Positions 8,326 through 17,861 are shown, numbered from the stretch's first letter. The stretch: DNA of 41,331 bases from Kitasatospora sp. GAS204B (GCF_029892155.1 NZ_JARZAG010000045.1:1-41331); one strand, 5' to 3'. Notes: generated from the sequence alone by a model not told the origin. Made by a program: numbers and translations.

Positions 8326-9741
8326 ATGCCGGTCCTGCGAGACAAGGAATTCCTGACGGAATACCTGAAGTTCACCATCGCCATGGTCGGCCAGTTCGGC
8401 GAAACCGTCCCTGAGGCCCGCCCGGAAGGCGGCCCGCCCCGAGGACGGCCGCGCCCGGACGCCATGCCGCCCCCGGTCATCATCCCCGAGCACCGGGTCG
8501 AAGCGTTCATGAAGGCCCTGCACAACTTCGTCCACAGTGAGGGCCTCCGATACGGCTACCGGCCCTCCACCGCCGTCGTCCAGCAAGGCATCCCCGACCA
8601 AGGATTCGGCTCGCAATTCGATCAGAGGAACTGGACGACGACCTACACAGTCCCCCCGGGCCCTCTGGAGGCGGACCCAACAGCGGTCCATTGCTCCATC
8701 GGCGCTCTGCACGAGTGGTTCCACTTGGAACTGGAGCAGGACCTGGCCCGGCTACAACTCGCCGAAGGACTGACGGCCAAGGACACCCAGACCACTCTCA
8801 GCTACATCGACTCCCCCGAGACCCTCTTCCCCCTGCCGACCATCGAAGCGGCTCTGCGGCAACCTCCCCTCGATGCCGGGGAGAAGAAGGCCCTGCGGGG
8901 CCACTACGAAGGGACCTACGGAGGGACCCGGCGCCAACTCGGCCTCGACCGATGGCGGCCTCAGCTGATGGAGGACAGCCCGCACACACGGTGGCTGGTC
9001 AAGCAAACGGACCCGGCGCTACGCGACATCGAGCGCAGGAAGGAAGCCCTCCTACGACTTGAGGAAGTCGTCGCGCTGATCAACATGTTCAACAGGTACC
9101 CTCCCGCAGTCAGGCTGAAGCACCCGTTCGATACCAAGGACCTGTCGCCGGAGCAGCAGAAATACGCCGCGGAGCTCTACGCGCCGCTGGCGGAAGAGAG
9201 GGACCCCGTCAAGAAGGTCGAGCATCTGGGCAGGTACTTGACGGTGATGGGAAAAATCCTCGGACAGAAGTACTTCGAGGCATACAACGCCTACGTCTCC
9301 GGAAGCACCCAAGAGCGCTACGCCCGGGGAGGAGAAGCGCTCTACCACCAGGTCCTGGGCTTCGCGCCGACCGGCGCGCGTGTGAGCATCCCGGAAACGC
9401 GCGCATGGGACGGCCAGGCGCTCAAGGCCCTTGAGGACGCCGGCCCGATGTCCGTGACCTTCCATTCGCCCAGGAAGGTGAAGCCCGGGCTCGAAGCCGG
9501 ACCGCACCCGGCGATCGTCGACTTCCTCCTCGCCTGCCACGATGCCGTCGTACGCAAGCGCAGCAAGAACCTGGCCGTGGAGGCCGCGCTGACCGTCGCA
9601 CGCAAGAAGGCAGCACCTTCCCCGGTGGCCCGCCAGCAGGACGCCGACACACACGCCCCCAACACCGCCCGCCGCTCTCCGCCACCTCATCTCCCACCGC
9701 CGGACCCCCCGCACCGCAGGCATGGAGTCCCCCCGCGATAG
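8326..9741 (+). CDS. Hypothetical protein, 471 residues
   Basis: The start ATG 8326 follows AAGGAGG at 8314-8320; the open frame begins earlier but that part lacks a ribosome site. The protein has no signal peptide or membrane segment. An N-terminal helix (FLTEYLKFTIAMVGQFGETV) is followed by a Pro/Arg-rich linker (about 30-45), then a long mixed helical region rich in charged residues (45-430). Aromatic/His clusters such as IGALHEWFHLELEQDLARLQ occur; that stretch, HEWFHLELE, has an HExxH-like look but is spaced H-E-W-F-H and contains the metalloprotease pattern HExxH. The C-terminal 40 residues are Pro/His-rich and disordered. I do not recognise a family. The gene is bracketed by decayed replication-relaxation-like remnants and codes well at GC3, so it is probably real. 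Confidence 0.7.
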   Translation: MPVLRDKEFLTEYLKFTIAMVGQFGETVPEARPEGGPPRGRPRPDAMPPPVIIPEHRVEAFMKALHNFVHSEGLRYGYRPSTAVVQQGIPDQGFGSQFDQRNWTTTYTVPPGPLEADPTAVHCSIGALHEWFHLELEQDLARLQLAEGLTAKDTQTTLSYIDSPETLFPLPTIEAALRQPPLDAGEKKALRGHYEGTYGGTRRQLGLDRWRPQLMEDSPHTRWLVKQTDPALRDIERRKEALLRLEEVVALINMFNRYPPAVRLKHPFDTKDLSPEQQKYAAELYAPLAEERDPVKKVEHLGRYLTVMGKILGQKYFEAYNAYVSGSTQERYARGGEALYHQVLGFAPTGARVSIPETRAWDGQALKALEDAGPMSVTFHSPRKVKPGLEAGPHPAIVDFLLACHDAVVRKRSKNLAVEAALTVARKKAAPSPVARQQDADTHAPNTARRSPPPHLPPPDPPHRRHGVPPR

Positions 9742-9779
9742 CTTGCTCCGTTGCGTTTTGCTCCGCTGCGCTCGGCCTC

Positions 9780-9960
9780 GGCCCGTCCCGGTCGTCCAGC
9801 CGCTCCACTACCTCGTCCCGGACTCGGCGAAGCCCCGTCAACCGTCGTCCTCGGATCTCCTCGGCATGCGTGCGGGCCGTGCCGTTGCCCTCGCCGTAGG
9901 AGTGGTACAGCACGGCCAGCGCGCTGCGGGACATGGAGCTGTATGAGAGCCGGCTGACCG
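9780..9960 (-). pseudogene. Second replication-relaxation-like remnant
   Basis: The minus frame reads ALAVLYHSYGEGNG followed by ARTHAEEIRGRRLTGLRRVR. The YHxYGEGNG motif matches the remnant at 7736-8139, and the DNA is identical over gccgttgccctcgccgtag (8001-8019 and 9881-9899). It is otherwise unrecognisable. Confidence 0.3.
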
Positions 9961-10671
9961 AGAAGCAGGGCACGCTCGGGGCACGCCGAAGAAGACGCCG
10001 CTGCCGCGGCCCCCAAGCCCGCCCAGCCCAAGCGGCGCAAGCCGGTCCCCTCGAAGAGCGCCAACGCGGGGATCTGGGGGCCTGACCGAGCTCGGCCTGG
10101 ACGCCGCCGCGGCGACCCTGCCGGTTGGCCGGAAGATGGGCACCGCGGGCCCACTTCAGTGGTGCCGCGCGTCCGGCTTGCCGGAGCATGACGCCAGCCG
10201 CCCGCCACCCCGATCCGAGCTGGTTGCGGAAGCCATCCGCTCGCTGAGCGGTTTCAGCGCACGCTCTGCGAACGGAACCGGTGGGGGTGGGTGGGGTGAA
10301 TGGTGCGTCCGGTGGGCGGGCGTGGCGCAGGACCGAACGACCCAGGGAAACCTTGATCGTTCTCAAGTTCGCCATGGCGCACTTGGCCTGGAGCCACCTG
10401 CGACCAGCCTACAGAGCCCGCCGGTCCTCGGGTTCAGAAAACGGGTTGCAACGGGTGACGCCGTTCGCGCCGGTGGCGCGCAGCTGCCGTTGTTGGCGTC
10501 GCGGGGAAGGCCCAGTTCTCCGGGCCCACCTCGGTATGTCTCCCGAGGCAGGAGCTCGCATGGGGAGCGGAAAATAGGTGTACGCCGGGGATGAGCGGCT
10601 GGCTCACAGACCGGGTAGTCCGTGGCTTGCCGGGTTTGGCTCGCTGGATATGGACAAGGAGGCGGCGAGCC
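9961..10671. other. No gene recognised
   Basis: About 700 bases between the unknown proteins. Several open frames exist on both strands, but none has a convincing ribosome site, family motif or consistent codon pattern. It looks like decayed coding sequence plus the promoter region for the gene starting at 10672. Confidence 0.5.
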
Positions 10672-12147
10672 GTGACGGATATCGACTACCTAGAGGACGG
10701 GAATATATTTCCGCGTGAGCTGCTGACAGGTTTGGACCGCATGTCAGTCGCCGGTCGTACGCAGGACTACCTCCCGTCCGCGGCGCCTCAGTACTTGGGC
10801 GCCGCGGGCCAGAGCGCTATTGCCGCGCTACGGATGCCGTTCTTAGGGCCGCTGAGCGCGGCTGTTGGCTTTGTCGTGGCTGCCACCCAGAACACCTCAG
10901 CCGAAGCCAGGTACACCACGAAGGAGGTCGTGGGGCTCACGAACGTCGCTCTCAACAGCACTGTCGAGATATTCTCCGAGGCCTTGGGCGACCAGCTCCG
11001 CGATCTTCGCGACCTCACGCTGATGATGAGGTCCGTCACCGGCGACAACGACCCTGTTGTCCTGCCGAGTGAAAAACGGCCTCAGCTCGACAACCCTGAT
11101 GCCAAACCGATGTCGGACGAACACAACATGCGCCAGGCGCAGCAGTCCGTCAAGGATGAGAGGGTCAAGGACAGCGATATCCGGGACATAGCAATCGGGT
11201 CTGTGCTTCGGGTCAGCGAAGGTGTACTCGGCGATTCGGTGACGGTCGCCGCGACCCATGGTGGTTCAGTCGCGGGATTTATCGGGGCAAATTTCGCCCG
11301 GAACATCTACGCCGTCTGGTCCGGGCAGGGGGAACTGGAGCAGCAGCTCAAACAGATCGTCGGAGTGGAAATCAACCAAAACACCGCCATCGGTCAGTTC
11401 GCTAAACACTTCAACCAGGCGGCCAGGGATGTCGATGCTGCACGTGAGGTTGTGTTCAAGGAGCTTCAGGTGAGATTGGAGAACCCGGTCACGGGTCCTG
11501 TCACGCGCCTGCACCTTGACCGGCAGCATGGCAAGGAGCTGCTGGAGAAGTGCGGCTTCCGCCTGGCGGACGGGCGGGCGGGCGCGGCTGAAAGTGCTGA
11601 AGGCTCGGCTCTTGGACCGGAGTTCCGCCGGATCCCGACGGATGTGGACGCCCTCCAGGCAGAGCACGATGTGCAGCACAAGGCGCGCCTTGCCGGACGG
11701 CAGAAGGCCCAGGAGGGACGCGACAGGAACCTGGCGAACCTTGAGAGTGTGACCGTTGCGAACATGTTGGTCAACGAAGGTGTGGGTGCCATCCCGGTGG
11801 CGGGCCCACTTGTACTTGCCTTCAAAGATGTCGGACTCATGGTCAAAAAGACCCTGGAAGAGCGCATGAAGCAGCGTGGGGCGGTGCAGCAGACTGTCCG
11901 CGAGGGGAGTGCCGTCCTCGCCATGTCAGCTCAAAGAGCCATGTTGGCCGTCGCGGACGCTACTTCCGGAGCCGCCGTGCTCGTTCAGACCTGCTCTCAG
12001 CGCATAGAGAACTTCACAGCGCTGGAAGAGGCCGCTAACCGTGCGCGCCCGCGGGGGCCAGAAGCGAAGACGTCGGCCAACTACCAGGAGAGGACGAGAA
12101 AATCAGCCGGAACCCGGCAAACCACCCAGAGTCACGGGCTCAACTGA
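10672..12147 (+). CDS. Hypothetical protein with hydrophobic Gly/Ala segments, 491 residues
   Basis: The start is GTG 10672, preceded by AAGGAGG nine bases upstream; an in-frame ATG at 10591 has no such site. There is no signal peptide. Three weakly hydrophobic stretches rich in Gly and Ala occur: FLGPLSAAVGFVVAATQNTS (about residue 60-80), VAATHGGSVAGFIGANFARN (about 195-215) and VGAIPVAGPLVLAFKDVGLM (about 395-415). Between them are charged helical regions that may form coiled coils. The alternation of amphipathic and glycine-rich segments is reminiscent of membrane-inserting or phage tail-tape-like proteins, but no family is recognised. Codons are noticeably less GC-biased than in neighbouring genes (many aac/aat, gat, ata), suggesting recent transfer. 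The C-terminal 25 residues may be altered by the ISAs1 remnant that begins at the stop. Confidence 0.72.
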   Translation: MTDIDYLEDGNIFPRELLTGLDRMSVAGRTQDYLPSAAPQYLGAAGQSAIAALRMPFLGPLSAAVGFVVAATQNTSAEARYTTKEVVGLTNVALNSTVEIFSEALGDQLRDLRDLTLMMRSVTGDNDPVVLPSEKRPQLDNPDAKPMSDEHNMRQAQQSVKDERVKDSDIRDIAIGSVLRVSEGVLGDSVTVAATHGGSVAGFIGANFARNIYAVWSGQGELEQQLKQIVGVEINQNTAIGQFAKHFNQAARDVDAAREVVFKELQVRLENPVTGPVTRLHLDRQHGKELLEKCGFRLADGRAGAAESAEGSALGPEFRRIPTDVDALQAEHDVQHKARLAGRQKAQEGRDRNLANLESVTVANMLVNEGVGAIPVAGPLVLAFKDVGLMVKKTLEERMKQRGAVQQTVREGSAVLAMSAQRAMLAVADATSGAAVLVQTCSQRIENFTALEEAANRARPRGPEAKTSANYQERTRKSAGTRQTTQSHGLN

Positions 12148-12149
12148 CA

Positions 12150-12726
12150 GGGCGACTCTGCTTGCCGTGGACGGCAAGAGCCTGCGGGGCGTGGCCAAGG
12201 CGAACGGCCGGAAGATCCACCGGCTCGCCGCACTGGAACACGCCACCGGCCTGGTCCTGACCCAGTTGGACGCCTCACGCCAGAGCCGGCAGAGTCCAGG
12301 TGTGCGGACAACGCCAGCGAGCTGGCCATCAGGCTAGCCAAGATCCAGCAGAAGATCTCCGGAGGCTGGCGCACCGTACTCGGCGCCGAGCGCTTCTTCG
12401 ACGTGCGCGGCTACCTGTCCACCCTCGCGAAGCAGGGCCGCGACCTCCTCGACGCCATCACCCGGCTCTTCGACGGCCGAGGCGCCTGGATCCCCGCCCA
12501 GCCTGACCACCAAACCGGTCACGGTCCACTATGTGCGGGACGTGACGCTGGGTGAGGACGCCTCCCGGATCCGTACCGGCCACGGAGCCCAGAACATGGC
12601 CACGTTGAGATCAATCACGATGAACTTCATGCGCAGGACAGGAAGTTCAATCGCCGACGCACGCCGCCGGCTGGCCCTCGCACCACACACAGCCCCGCTC
12701 GACCTCTTCGGCATCCCCCGTAACCT
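12150..12726 (+). pseudogene. ISAs1-family transposase, split and decayed
   Basis: The first part (12150-12290) reads LLAVDGKSLRGVAKANGRKI, then HRLAALEHATGLVLTQLD, the DDE core start typical of ISAs1 transposases. The last part (12513-12726) reads VHYVRDVTLGEDASRIRTGH, GAQNMATLRSITMNFMRR and ends with DLFGIP, the usual C-terminus. The middle third is replaced by an IS66-like segment (12300-12510). The halves are in the same orientation. Confidence 0.75.
12300..12510 (+). pseudogene. IS66-family transposase C-terminal fragment inside the ISAs1 remnant
   Basis: This stretch reads AKIQQKISGGWRTVLGAERF and FDVRGYLSTLAKQGRDLLDA, matching the C-terminal region of IS66 transposases (KxQQxxSGxxRTxxGAxxFxxxRSYLSTxxKxGxxxLDAL). 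About 70 residues are left. It sits exactly where the ISAs1 catalytic centre should be. Confidence 0.6.
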
Positions 12727-12739
12727 GCGTATCACGACT

Positions 12740-13240
12740 GAAATCCGACTTTGCATCAGCTCTGCCATCCGAGACGAGCTGGTGACCGTCCAAGCCGCCA
12801 CGACGACCGGCCGGGCCAAGTGCACGGCGTGTGGAACCACCTCAACGCGGGTGCACAGCCGATACGTGCGCCGTCTTGATGACACCGCGGCGGCCAGCGC
12901 CGTGTGGTCATCGAGTTGCAGTTCGGACGGGTTCCGGCGCCAACAAGCCTACCCGCAGGCAGCGTTCGTCGAGCAGGAACCGGGCCCAACCTTCCGTCAC
13001 GGACGGCGGAGCCAGGGCCTACAGACTGCTCTGAAGCAGGTGCCACCCTCATTCTCGCGGACCATACCGGCGCCCGGCTGGCGAACACGCTCGCAGCCCC
13101 GGTGAGCCGCTCTACGTTGCTGCGGCTGATACGAGTTACCCGAGAATGCACCGACTACGCCGCGCATGTTCGGTGTTGACGAGTTCGCACTGCGCACAAA
13201 GGACACAGGCTTCCGCACTGCTGCTGGTTTCTCCTACGAC
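12740..13240 (+). pseudogene. ISL3-family transposase remnant
   Basis: The sequence reads DELVTVQAATTTGRAKCTAC, GTTSTRVHSRYVRRLDDTA (the ISL3 zinc-binding CxxC region), then in a second frame VVIELQFGR, back to QAAFVEQEPGP, then PVSRSTLLRLIR, and finally FGVDEFALR in a third frame. This follows the order of an ISL3 transposase N-terminal half with at least three frameshifts and a truncated DDE domain. Confidence 0.7.
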
Positions 13241-13735
13241 GAAGGCCGCTGCCGTCAGCCCTCCTTTCGTAGCTTCTCTCCTGCCTGCGGGGCGCCTTAA
13301 CTTAGCTCTGCCTCCAGAGATGAGACAGGCCTTTTGGAGCAAGCCGTCACTGCACGGCAGGGGACAAGGACGTGAGGACAAGCAGTGTACGAGGGGATTG
13401 CCCACACTCGTCCGTGGATTCGCGGGGACACGCTCTACCGGCCGGTGTGTCCTTCCATAGTGCCTGCGGTGCCTTCGCTGTCACCGCGGAAGGCCCCTTC
13501 CGACAGGCCTCTGTGATCATTCCTCGTCTGGGGGAATACAGCGTGGCCAAACTCTGTGAAGGCTCGGCGGACAACAGGGCATGGTCGCATCGCGCTCAGA
13601 GGACCCTCCGCAAGGAACTCCAGCCGGGCTGGTGGCCGCGACTGTCGCACGCAGCGTTCCCTGCACGCCGTCAGCCTCCCAAGAGAGCCATCGAAAAATT
13701 GCAAGCCGATATCCTACCGACGAGGGAGCATTGAC
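13241..13735. other. No gene recognised; region before the DyP gene
   Basis: Open frames on both strands lack motifs and ribosome sites. The base composition is slightly lower in GC at 13260-13340. The promoter of the DyP peroxidase gene is expected near its right end, but I could not define -35/-10 boxes. Confidence 0.4.
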
Positions 13736-15364
13736 ATGCTGTCAGAGAACGACAAGCCCAGCGGTGACAGCTCGGCACTACCGTCCCGTCGGACCGTGAC
13801 CGCAGCCGCCGGCCTATCCGCACTTGGCGCAGTTGGCCTGATACTGGCCGGTGCCCCGGCGGCCCGAGCGGAGTCGGTCGTGACCCCGCCGAAGCAGGGT
13901 CGAACAGCTTTTTCCGAAGACTTGCCGCTGCGTGACAGTGAGGATATCCAAGGCGATATCCTCGCCGGTTTCCGCAAGGACCAGCAGTCCTTTCTGATGC
14001 TCGGATTCCAGGACACGACTACCGCCCGTGCCTGGCTCAGGCAGGTCATCCCCGAGGTCTCCACCACTCGTGATGTCGCCGCTTTCAACGCTCAGTTCAG
14101 TAAGGTCCGGCAGCAGGCCGCTGGCCGCGACCCCGGCTCGATGTCCGCGGACTGGGCAGGCCTCAGCCTCACCTATCGTGGACTGACTCTGCTGGCGGAT
14201 ACGGAACCCTTCCCGACCGGCGGTGGCGACGCATTTCGGCAGGGACCCGCCCAGCGGGCCAACACCGTAGGCGACACCGGCACCAGCGCCCCACAGAGCT
14301 GGCTGTTCGGCGCCGGCGACGGCCCGGTCGTCCATGCTGTTCTGACCCTGGCTTCGGACGACCCCGGGCGACTGCGCAGCACCGTCGACCGCCACCGAAG
14401 GCTTGCCAGCGATCACAACGCGTCGGTGGTCTTCGAGCAGGACGGTGCGACACTTCCGGGCCCGCTGAGGGGCCACGAGCACTTCGGTTTCGCCGACGGC
14501 GTCAGCCAGCCCGCCGTGCGCGGCTTCGACCCGGCGGACCCTGACGGCCAGAACGCCCTAGGCAGGCCGGGGACCCGGATCCTGCCGCCCGAGCTGTTCG
14601 TCGTCGGCACGGGCAGCAACCGCTCTGGTCTGCCCCGCTGGGCCACCGGCGGTTCGTTCCAGGTGATACGCCGCTTGGCCCAGGACGTCCCCGGCTGGCA
14701 CGCCCAGCTCGGACCCCAGCTCGACGTGCTGAAGAAGGCCAGTGTCGCGCCCGAATCTGCCACTGACCAGTGGCTCGCTGCCCGCCTTGTGGGCCGCTGG
14801 CCCTCCGGCACCCCGATCGCCCGCTGTCCCCTGGCCGACGTTCCGCCCGCTCCCGGTATGGCGCCCGACAACAGCATCGACTTCCACGACGACCAGGACG
14901 GCCTGAACACCCCGCTCTTCTCACACCTGCGCAAGACCAATCCCCGGGCCGGATTCGGACAGCCGGGCGATGGCACCGTGGACTTCAGCCGTGCCGACGC
15001 TCATCGCCTCATCCGTCGGGGTATCCCGTTCGGGCCGGCCTTCGACCCCGCCGCTGCGTCTTCGGACCGCGGCGCCGACACTCCGCGCGGCCTGATGTTC
15101 GTCAGCTACCAGGCTGATCTGGTGAGCCAGTTCGAGTTCCTCCAGCGCGCCTGGATCAACAACGCGGGCTTCCCGAGGTCACGGACCGGAAATGATCCCG
15201 TCATCGGCACCGGGGGCGATGTGAGCTTCGCGTCCGCGAGCGGGGGCGTCTCTCTGTCGTTCGGTTCCTTCGTCCGCACCGAGGGCGCTCTTTACGCCTT
15301 CACACCTGCGATCACCACCCTTCGCGGCCTTGTCGACGGCGAGCTGGAGACCGGCCCTGCGTAG
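13736..15364 (+). CDS. Dye-decolorizing (DyP-type) heme peroxidase, Tat-exported
   Basis: A 542-residue enzyme that oxidises substrates with hydrogen peroxide using heme. The start ATG 13736 lies eight bases after a GAGGGAG site and gives a Tat signal: PSRRTVT at 17-23, then a hydrophobic stretch ending APAARA. The peroxidase core follows: DIQGDILAGFRKDQ (71-84), the distal GFADGVSQP motif with catalytic Asp254, proximal His397 in HLRKTNPR, and Arg427/428 in LIRRGIPFG. Length and motif order fit the Tat-dependent family that includes EfeB and secreted Streptomyces DyPs. Neighbouring genes give no sign of EfeUO partners or of an encapsulin, so the iron-uptake role of EfeB is not supported here. 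It folds with heme in the cytoplasm before export. Confidence 0.93.
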   Translation: MLSENDKPSGDSSALPSRRTVTAAAGLSALGAVGLILAGAPAARAESVVTPPKQGRTAFSEDLPLRDSEDIQGDILAGFRKDQQSFLMLGFQDTTTARAWLRQVIPEVSTTRDVAAFNAQFSKVRQQAAGRDPGSMSADWAGLSLTYRGLTLLADTEPFPTGGGDAFRQGPAQRANTVGDTGTSAPQSWLFGAGDGPVVHAVLTLASDDPGRLRSTVDRHRRLASDHNASVVFEQDGATLPGPLRGHEHFGFADGVSQPAVRGFDPADPDGQNALGRPGTRILPPELFVVGTGSNRSGLPRWATGGSFQVIRRLAQDVPGWHAQLGPQLDVLKKASVAPESATDQWLAARLVGRWPSGTPIARCPLADVPPAPGMAPDNSIDFHDDQDGLNTPLFSHLRKTNPRAGFGQPGDGTVDFSRADAHRLIRRGIPFGPAFDPAAASSDRGADTPRGLMFVSYQADLVSQFEFLQRAWINNAGFPRSRTGNDPVIGTGGDVSFASASGGVSLSFGSFVRTEGALYAFTPAITTLRGLVDGELETGPA

Positions 15365-16250
15365 TCTCCGCTGCCACGCTCCAGGCGGTTGGTCTGCCGG
15401 TCGCGGGGCATCTGTGGATGACTCCGCGTCCGCACAACCAAGGCTAGTCCGGAGTGCGATCGGTGTGGTCCGGTTCGATCCCGTGGGCCGGGTCAGGCCG
15501 GTGGAGCGCTGTTGTGACGCGGGGTGAGCCGGACGATCGCGATTGCTGGGTTGGCTGAGCCCGTTCCTGCTGGTAGGGGCGGTCCGGCCCTGTCCGTAGC
15601 CCGCCTGCGCGGTCAGTTCGAGGGCGTGATCTGGCGGCAGTTCCACACCGGCGGCCAGTGGCGTAAGACGCCTGCGTGTTCGGGGACTGGTAACCGGCCT
15701 GCGATCGCTTCGTCAGCGGTGGGAGGCCGGCGTGTTGGCCGCACTGGTCGCCACGCCGTCAGCAGGCCCGACTGTGGCAGTGGCGGAGAAGGCCGACCAG
15801 GCCGCAAGGAGCGCGGCAGCGCCGGCGGCCGGCCGGTCTCCCACATCCCACGCAAGACAGATCACGCAACACAGTGGCGCGCTCCACCAACACGATCCAT
15901 TCGTGGCAGGGCCTGGCCACACGCGAGAAAAGAGGCCCGACAGCTAAGCGCCACTGCTTGATTCACAACTCCAAACAGGCCCAAACCACGAACCTACGCG
16001 GCATCAGATGCTGTTGAGCACTGTCGATTACTGGGCCACGGCCGCCACGTAGACCCGTCTTCGGACGTCCGGACTCCAGCTGCGCCCACCTGTCCGTGCT
16101 TAATCTCGCTGCTCCATGACCGTGCCAGCGACCAAATCATGGACCGTGCGCGGTGCAGACATCAGTCCAGGATCCAGTGGGCACGCGTCAGCCGGTCGGC
16201 GGCCCGCCGTCTTTCCAAGCTATCCCTCAACCACTTCTCCGGAGGCCACC
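15365..16250. other. Intergenic stretch with IS5-like debris only
   Basis: Apart from the IS5-like remnant at about 15600-15960 no gene is supported. Short open frames have no ribosome sites. The last 150 bases lead into the DoxX-like gene. Confidence 0.45.
15600..15960 (+). pseudogene. IS5-like transposase remnant
   Basis: One frame reads LRGQFEGVIWRQFHTGGQWR KTP in the position of the IS5 N-terminal GxxWxxxTGxxWRxLP motif. Other frames then give weak matches up to about 15960 (VATPSAGP..., ALHQHDP). At least two frameshifts. The family call depends on one motif. Confidence 0.4.
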
Positions 16251-16745
16251 GTGCTCGTAGTCCAACGACTCCTGAAGTCGCGCATCGACGACGACGCTGC
16301 CCTCGGTCACCTGTGGTGGCCGCCCCGCACCGGGCAACCCAGCCAGCCCGCCCCCGTGCTTCACGGAGTCGCCTTAACCGCCCTACGCGGCTGTCTGGGT
16401 CTGGTGTACATCTGGTTCGGCGCTCTCAAGGTCGCAGATGTGAGCCCCGCAGCCGCACTCGTCGTCGGTACCGTCCCCTTTCCTACACCCAGCTGGTTTG
16501 TCGCCGCAGTGGGCTGGTTCGAGGTCATACTCGGCCTTTGGCTCATCGCCGGCCGATTCCTCAAGCTGACCCTGCCGCTCCTGGTCGCCCACATGATCGG
16601 CACGTTCGGTGTACTGGTCTTCTTGCCTCAGATGGCGTTCGATCATGGCAACCCGCTCATGCTGACCATGACTGGAGAGTTCGTCGTCAAGAACCTCGTC
16701 CTGCTCACCGCCAGCATCGTGGTAGTCACTCGACGCGTCACCTGA
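16251..16745 (+). CDS. DoxX-like integral membrane protein
   Basis: A 164-residue protein starting at GTG 16251, five bases after GGAGG (16241-16245); upstream in-frame ATG 16116 has no ribosome site. After a polar N-terminus of about 40 residues there are four hydrophobic segments: LTALRGCLGLVYIWFGALKV, the ALVVGTVPF/WFVAAVGWFEVILGLWLIAG pair, LTLPLLVAHMIGTFGVLVFL, and VVKNLVLLTASIVVV. The pattern YIWFGALKxxDxSPAA fits DoxX/DoxD-like proteins of the cytoplasmic membrane, for which no precise role is established. An alternative is another four-helix membrane family. It stands alone and is followed by a terminator-like hairpin. Confidence 0.72.
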   Translation: MLVVQRLLKSRIDDDAALGHLWWPPRTGQPSQPAPVLHGVALTALRGCLGLVYIWFGALKVADVSPAAALVVGTVPFPTPSWFVAAVGWFEVILGLWLIAGRFLKLTLPLLVAHMIGTFGVLVFLPQMAFDHGNPLMLTMTGEFVVKNLVLLTASIVVVTRRVT

Positions 16746-16805
16746 GGACCGGAGGATGCCGGCGTCTACGCCAGGGAGGTATCCGGCTTCCCGCGATCGG
16801 GGTAT

Positions 16806-16824
16806 CCCCGGCCGAAGGCTGGGG
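16806..16824 (+). terminator. Terminator-like hairpin after the DoxX gene
   Basis: The stem ccccggcc / ggctgggg with loop gaa has one G-T pair. It is 61 bp after the stop codon and has no T-run, as common in Streptomyces. Confidence 0.45.
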
Positions 16825-17084
16825 GAGGGGCAGGGGCAGCCGTTTCGCCGCCAGTCGGACCGGCGTTGCCACCTACCCGCGGGGAAGTGCCTGTTGTCAG
16901 TCCGTCAGGTGTCCAACCCATCCGGGGTCAAGCCCAAAGGCCGGGTAGCTACCGGTGGTTTGTTGCACCGGCGAGTAACAAGGGTTGACGGTAGGTCAGG
17001 TCAGCGATACGTCTGAAGTTGGGATTTCGCTGGCCGCAGGGGGTTCCTGATGACCGCACGGTGTCCGTGTCCACCCGCGCCGGG

Positions 17085-17788
17085 TCCGCTGGAGGAGTAT
17101 GCAGCCCGGTGTGCCGATTGACCAGGTCGCGGGCCGCCTTGCGTCTGCCCTGCTGAGTCAGCGACCGGCGGCGCGGGGGCTCGCGGCCCTGGAGCCCGAG
17201 CTCGGCCATGATCTTGGCGACAGTGTTCTCCGAGACTTGCCAGCCCTCCGCCCACAGGTCCTGGGGGTGATCCTGGGCGAGCCGTAGGTGTTGCCGGAAG
17301 CGGCGCAGAAGTGGCCTATCCGATCGGCCAGTTCGGCCCGCCGCACCTCCCGCCTCGTCGGCTCGGCCGGGCGCCGGCGCCACTTGTAGAACCAGTACTC
17401 GGAGACACCAAGAGCCCGGCAGGCGATCATGTGCGGGACGCCGTGCTCGGTCCTCTGGTCGGCGATGAAGCCCGCAACCGTCACTTCATCGCCTCCTTCA
17501 CCCACAGGACCACCGATCGCTTGAGGACATCGCGCTCCATCCCCAGCTCGGCGATCTCCTTGCGCTGGCGGGTGTTCTCCTCGCGCAGCCGGCGCGCTCG
17601 GACTCGCTCAAACCCCCGGCCGCCTCCGCGTCCGCCCGGGCCCGCGTGCGGTGGACCCACTTCTGCAGCGTGCTCTCGTGTACGCCCAGGTCCCGCGCGA
17701 CCTCCGCAGCCGACTTCCCGGTCTCTGTCACGATCCGCACCGCCCCCGCGCGGAACTCCGCGTCGTACGAGCGCCTCTTCCGCGTCAT
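17085..17788 (-). pseudogene. IS3-family OrfA/OrfB remnant, second copy type
   Basis: OrfA starts at ATG 17788 (MTRKRRSYDAEFRAGAVRIV, then AAEVARDLGVHESTLQKWVH, a helix-turn-helix). It shifts frame near 17600 before ending with RQRKEIAELGMERDVLKRSV and EAMK. OrfB starts as GTGA overlapping the OrfA stop at 17481-17484 (VTVAGFIADQRTEHGVPHM, SEYWFYKWRRRP). It shifts frame near 17265 (SGNTYGSPRI, then GWQVSENTVAKIMAELGLQG), and loses the DDE catalytic domain after about 17085. It differs in sequence from the IS3 remnant at 2.9-3.8 kb, so it is a separate insertion. Confidence 0.85.
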
Positions 17789-17861
17789 GACCCTCAACTT
17801 CCCCTCTGATCACGACTCCACGCTACGAGGGGAATGTCAGCGACGACATCAAGCTGGCCGC

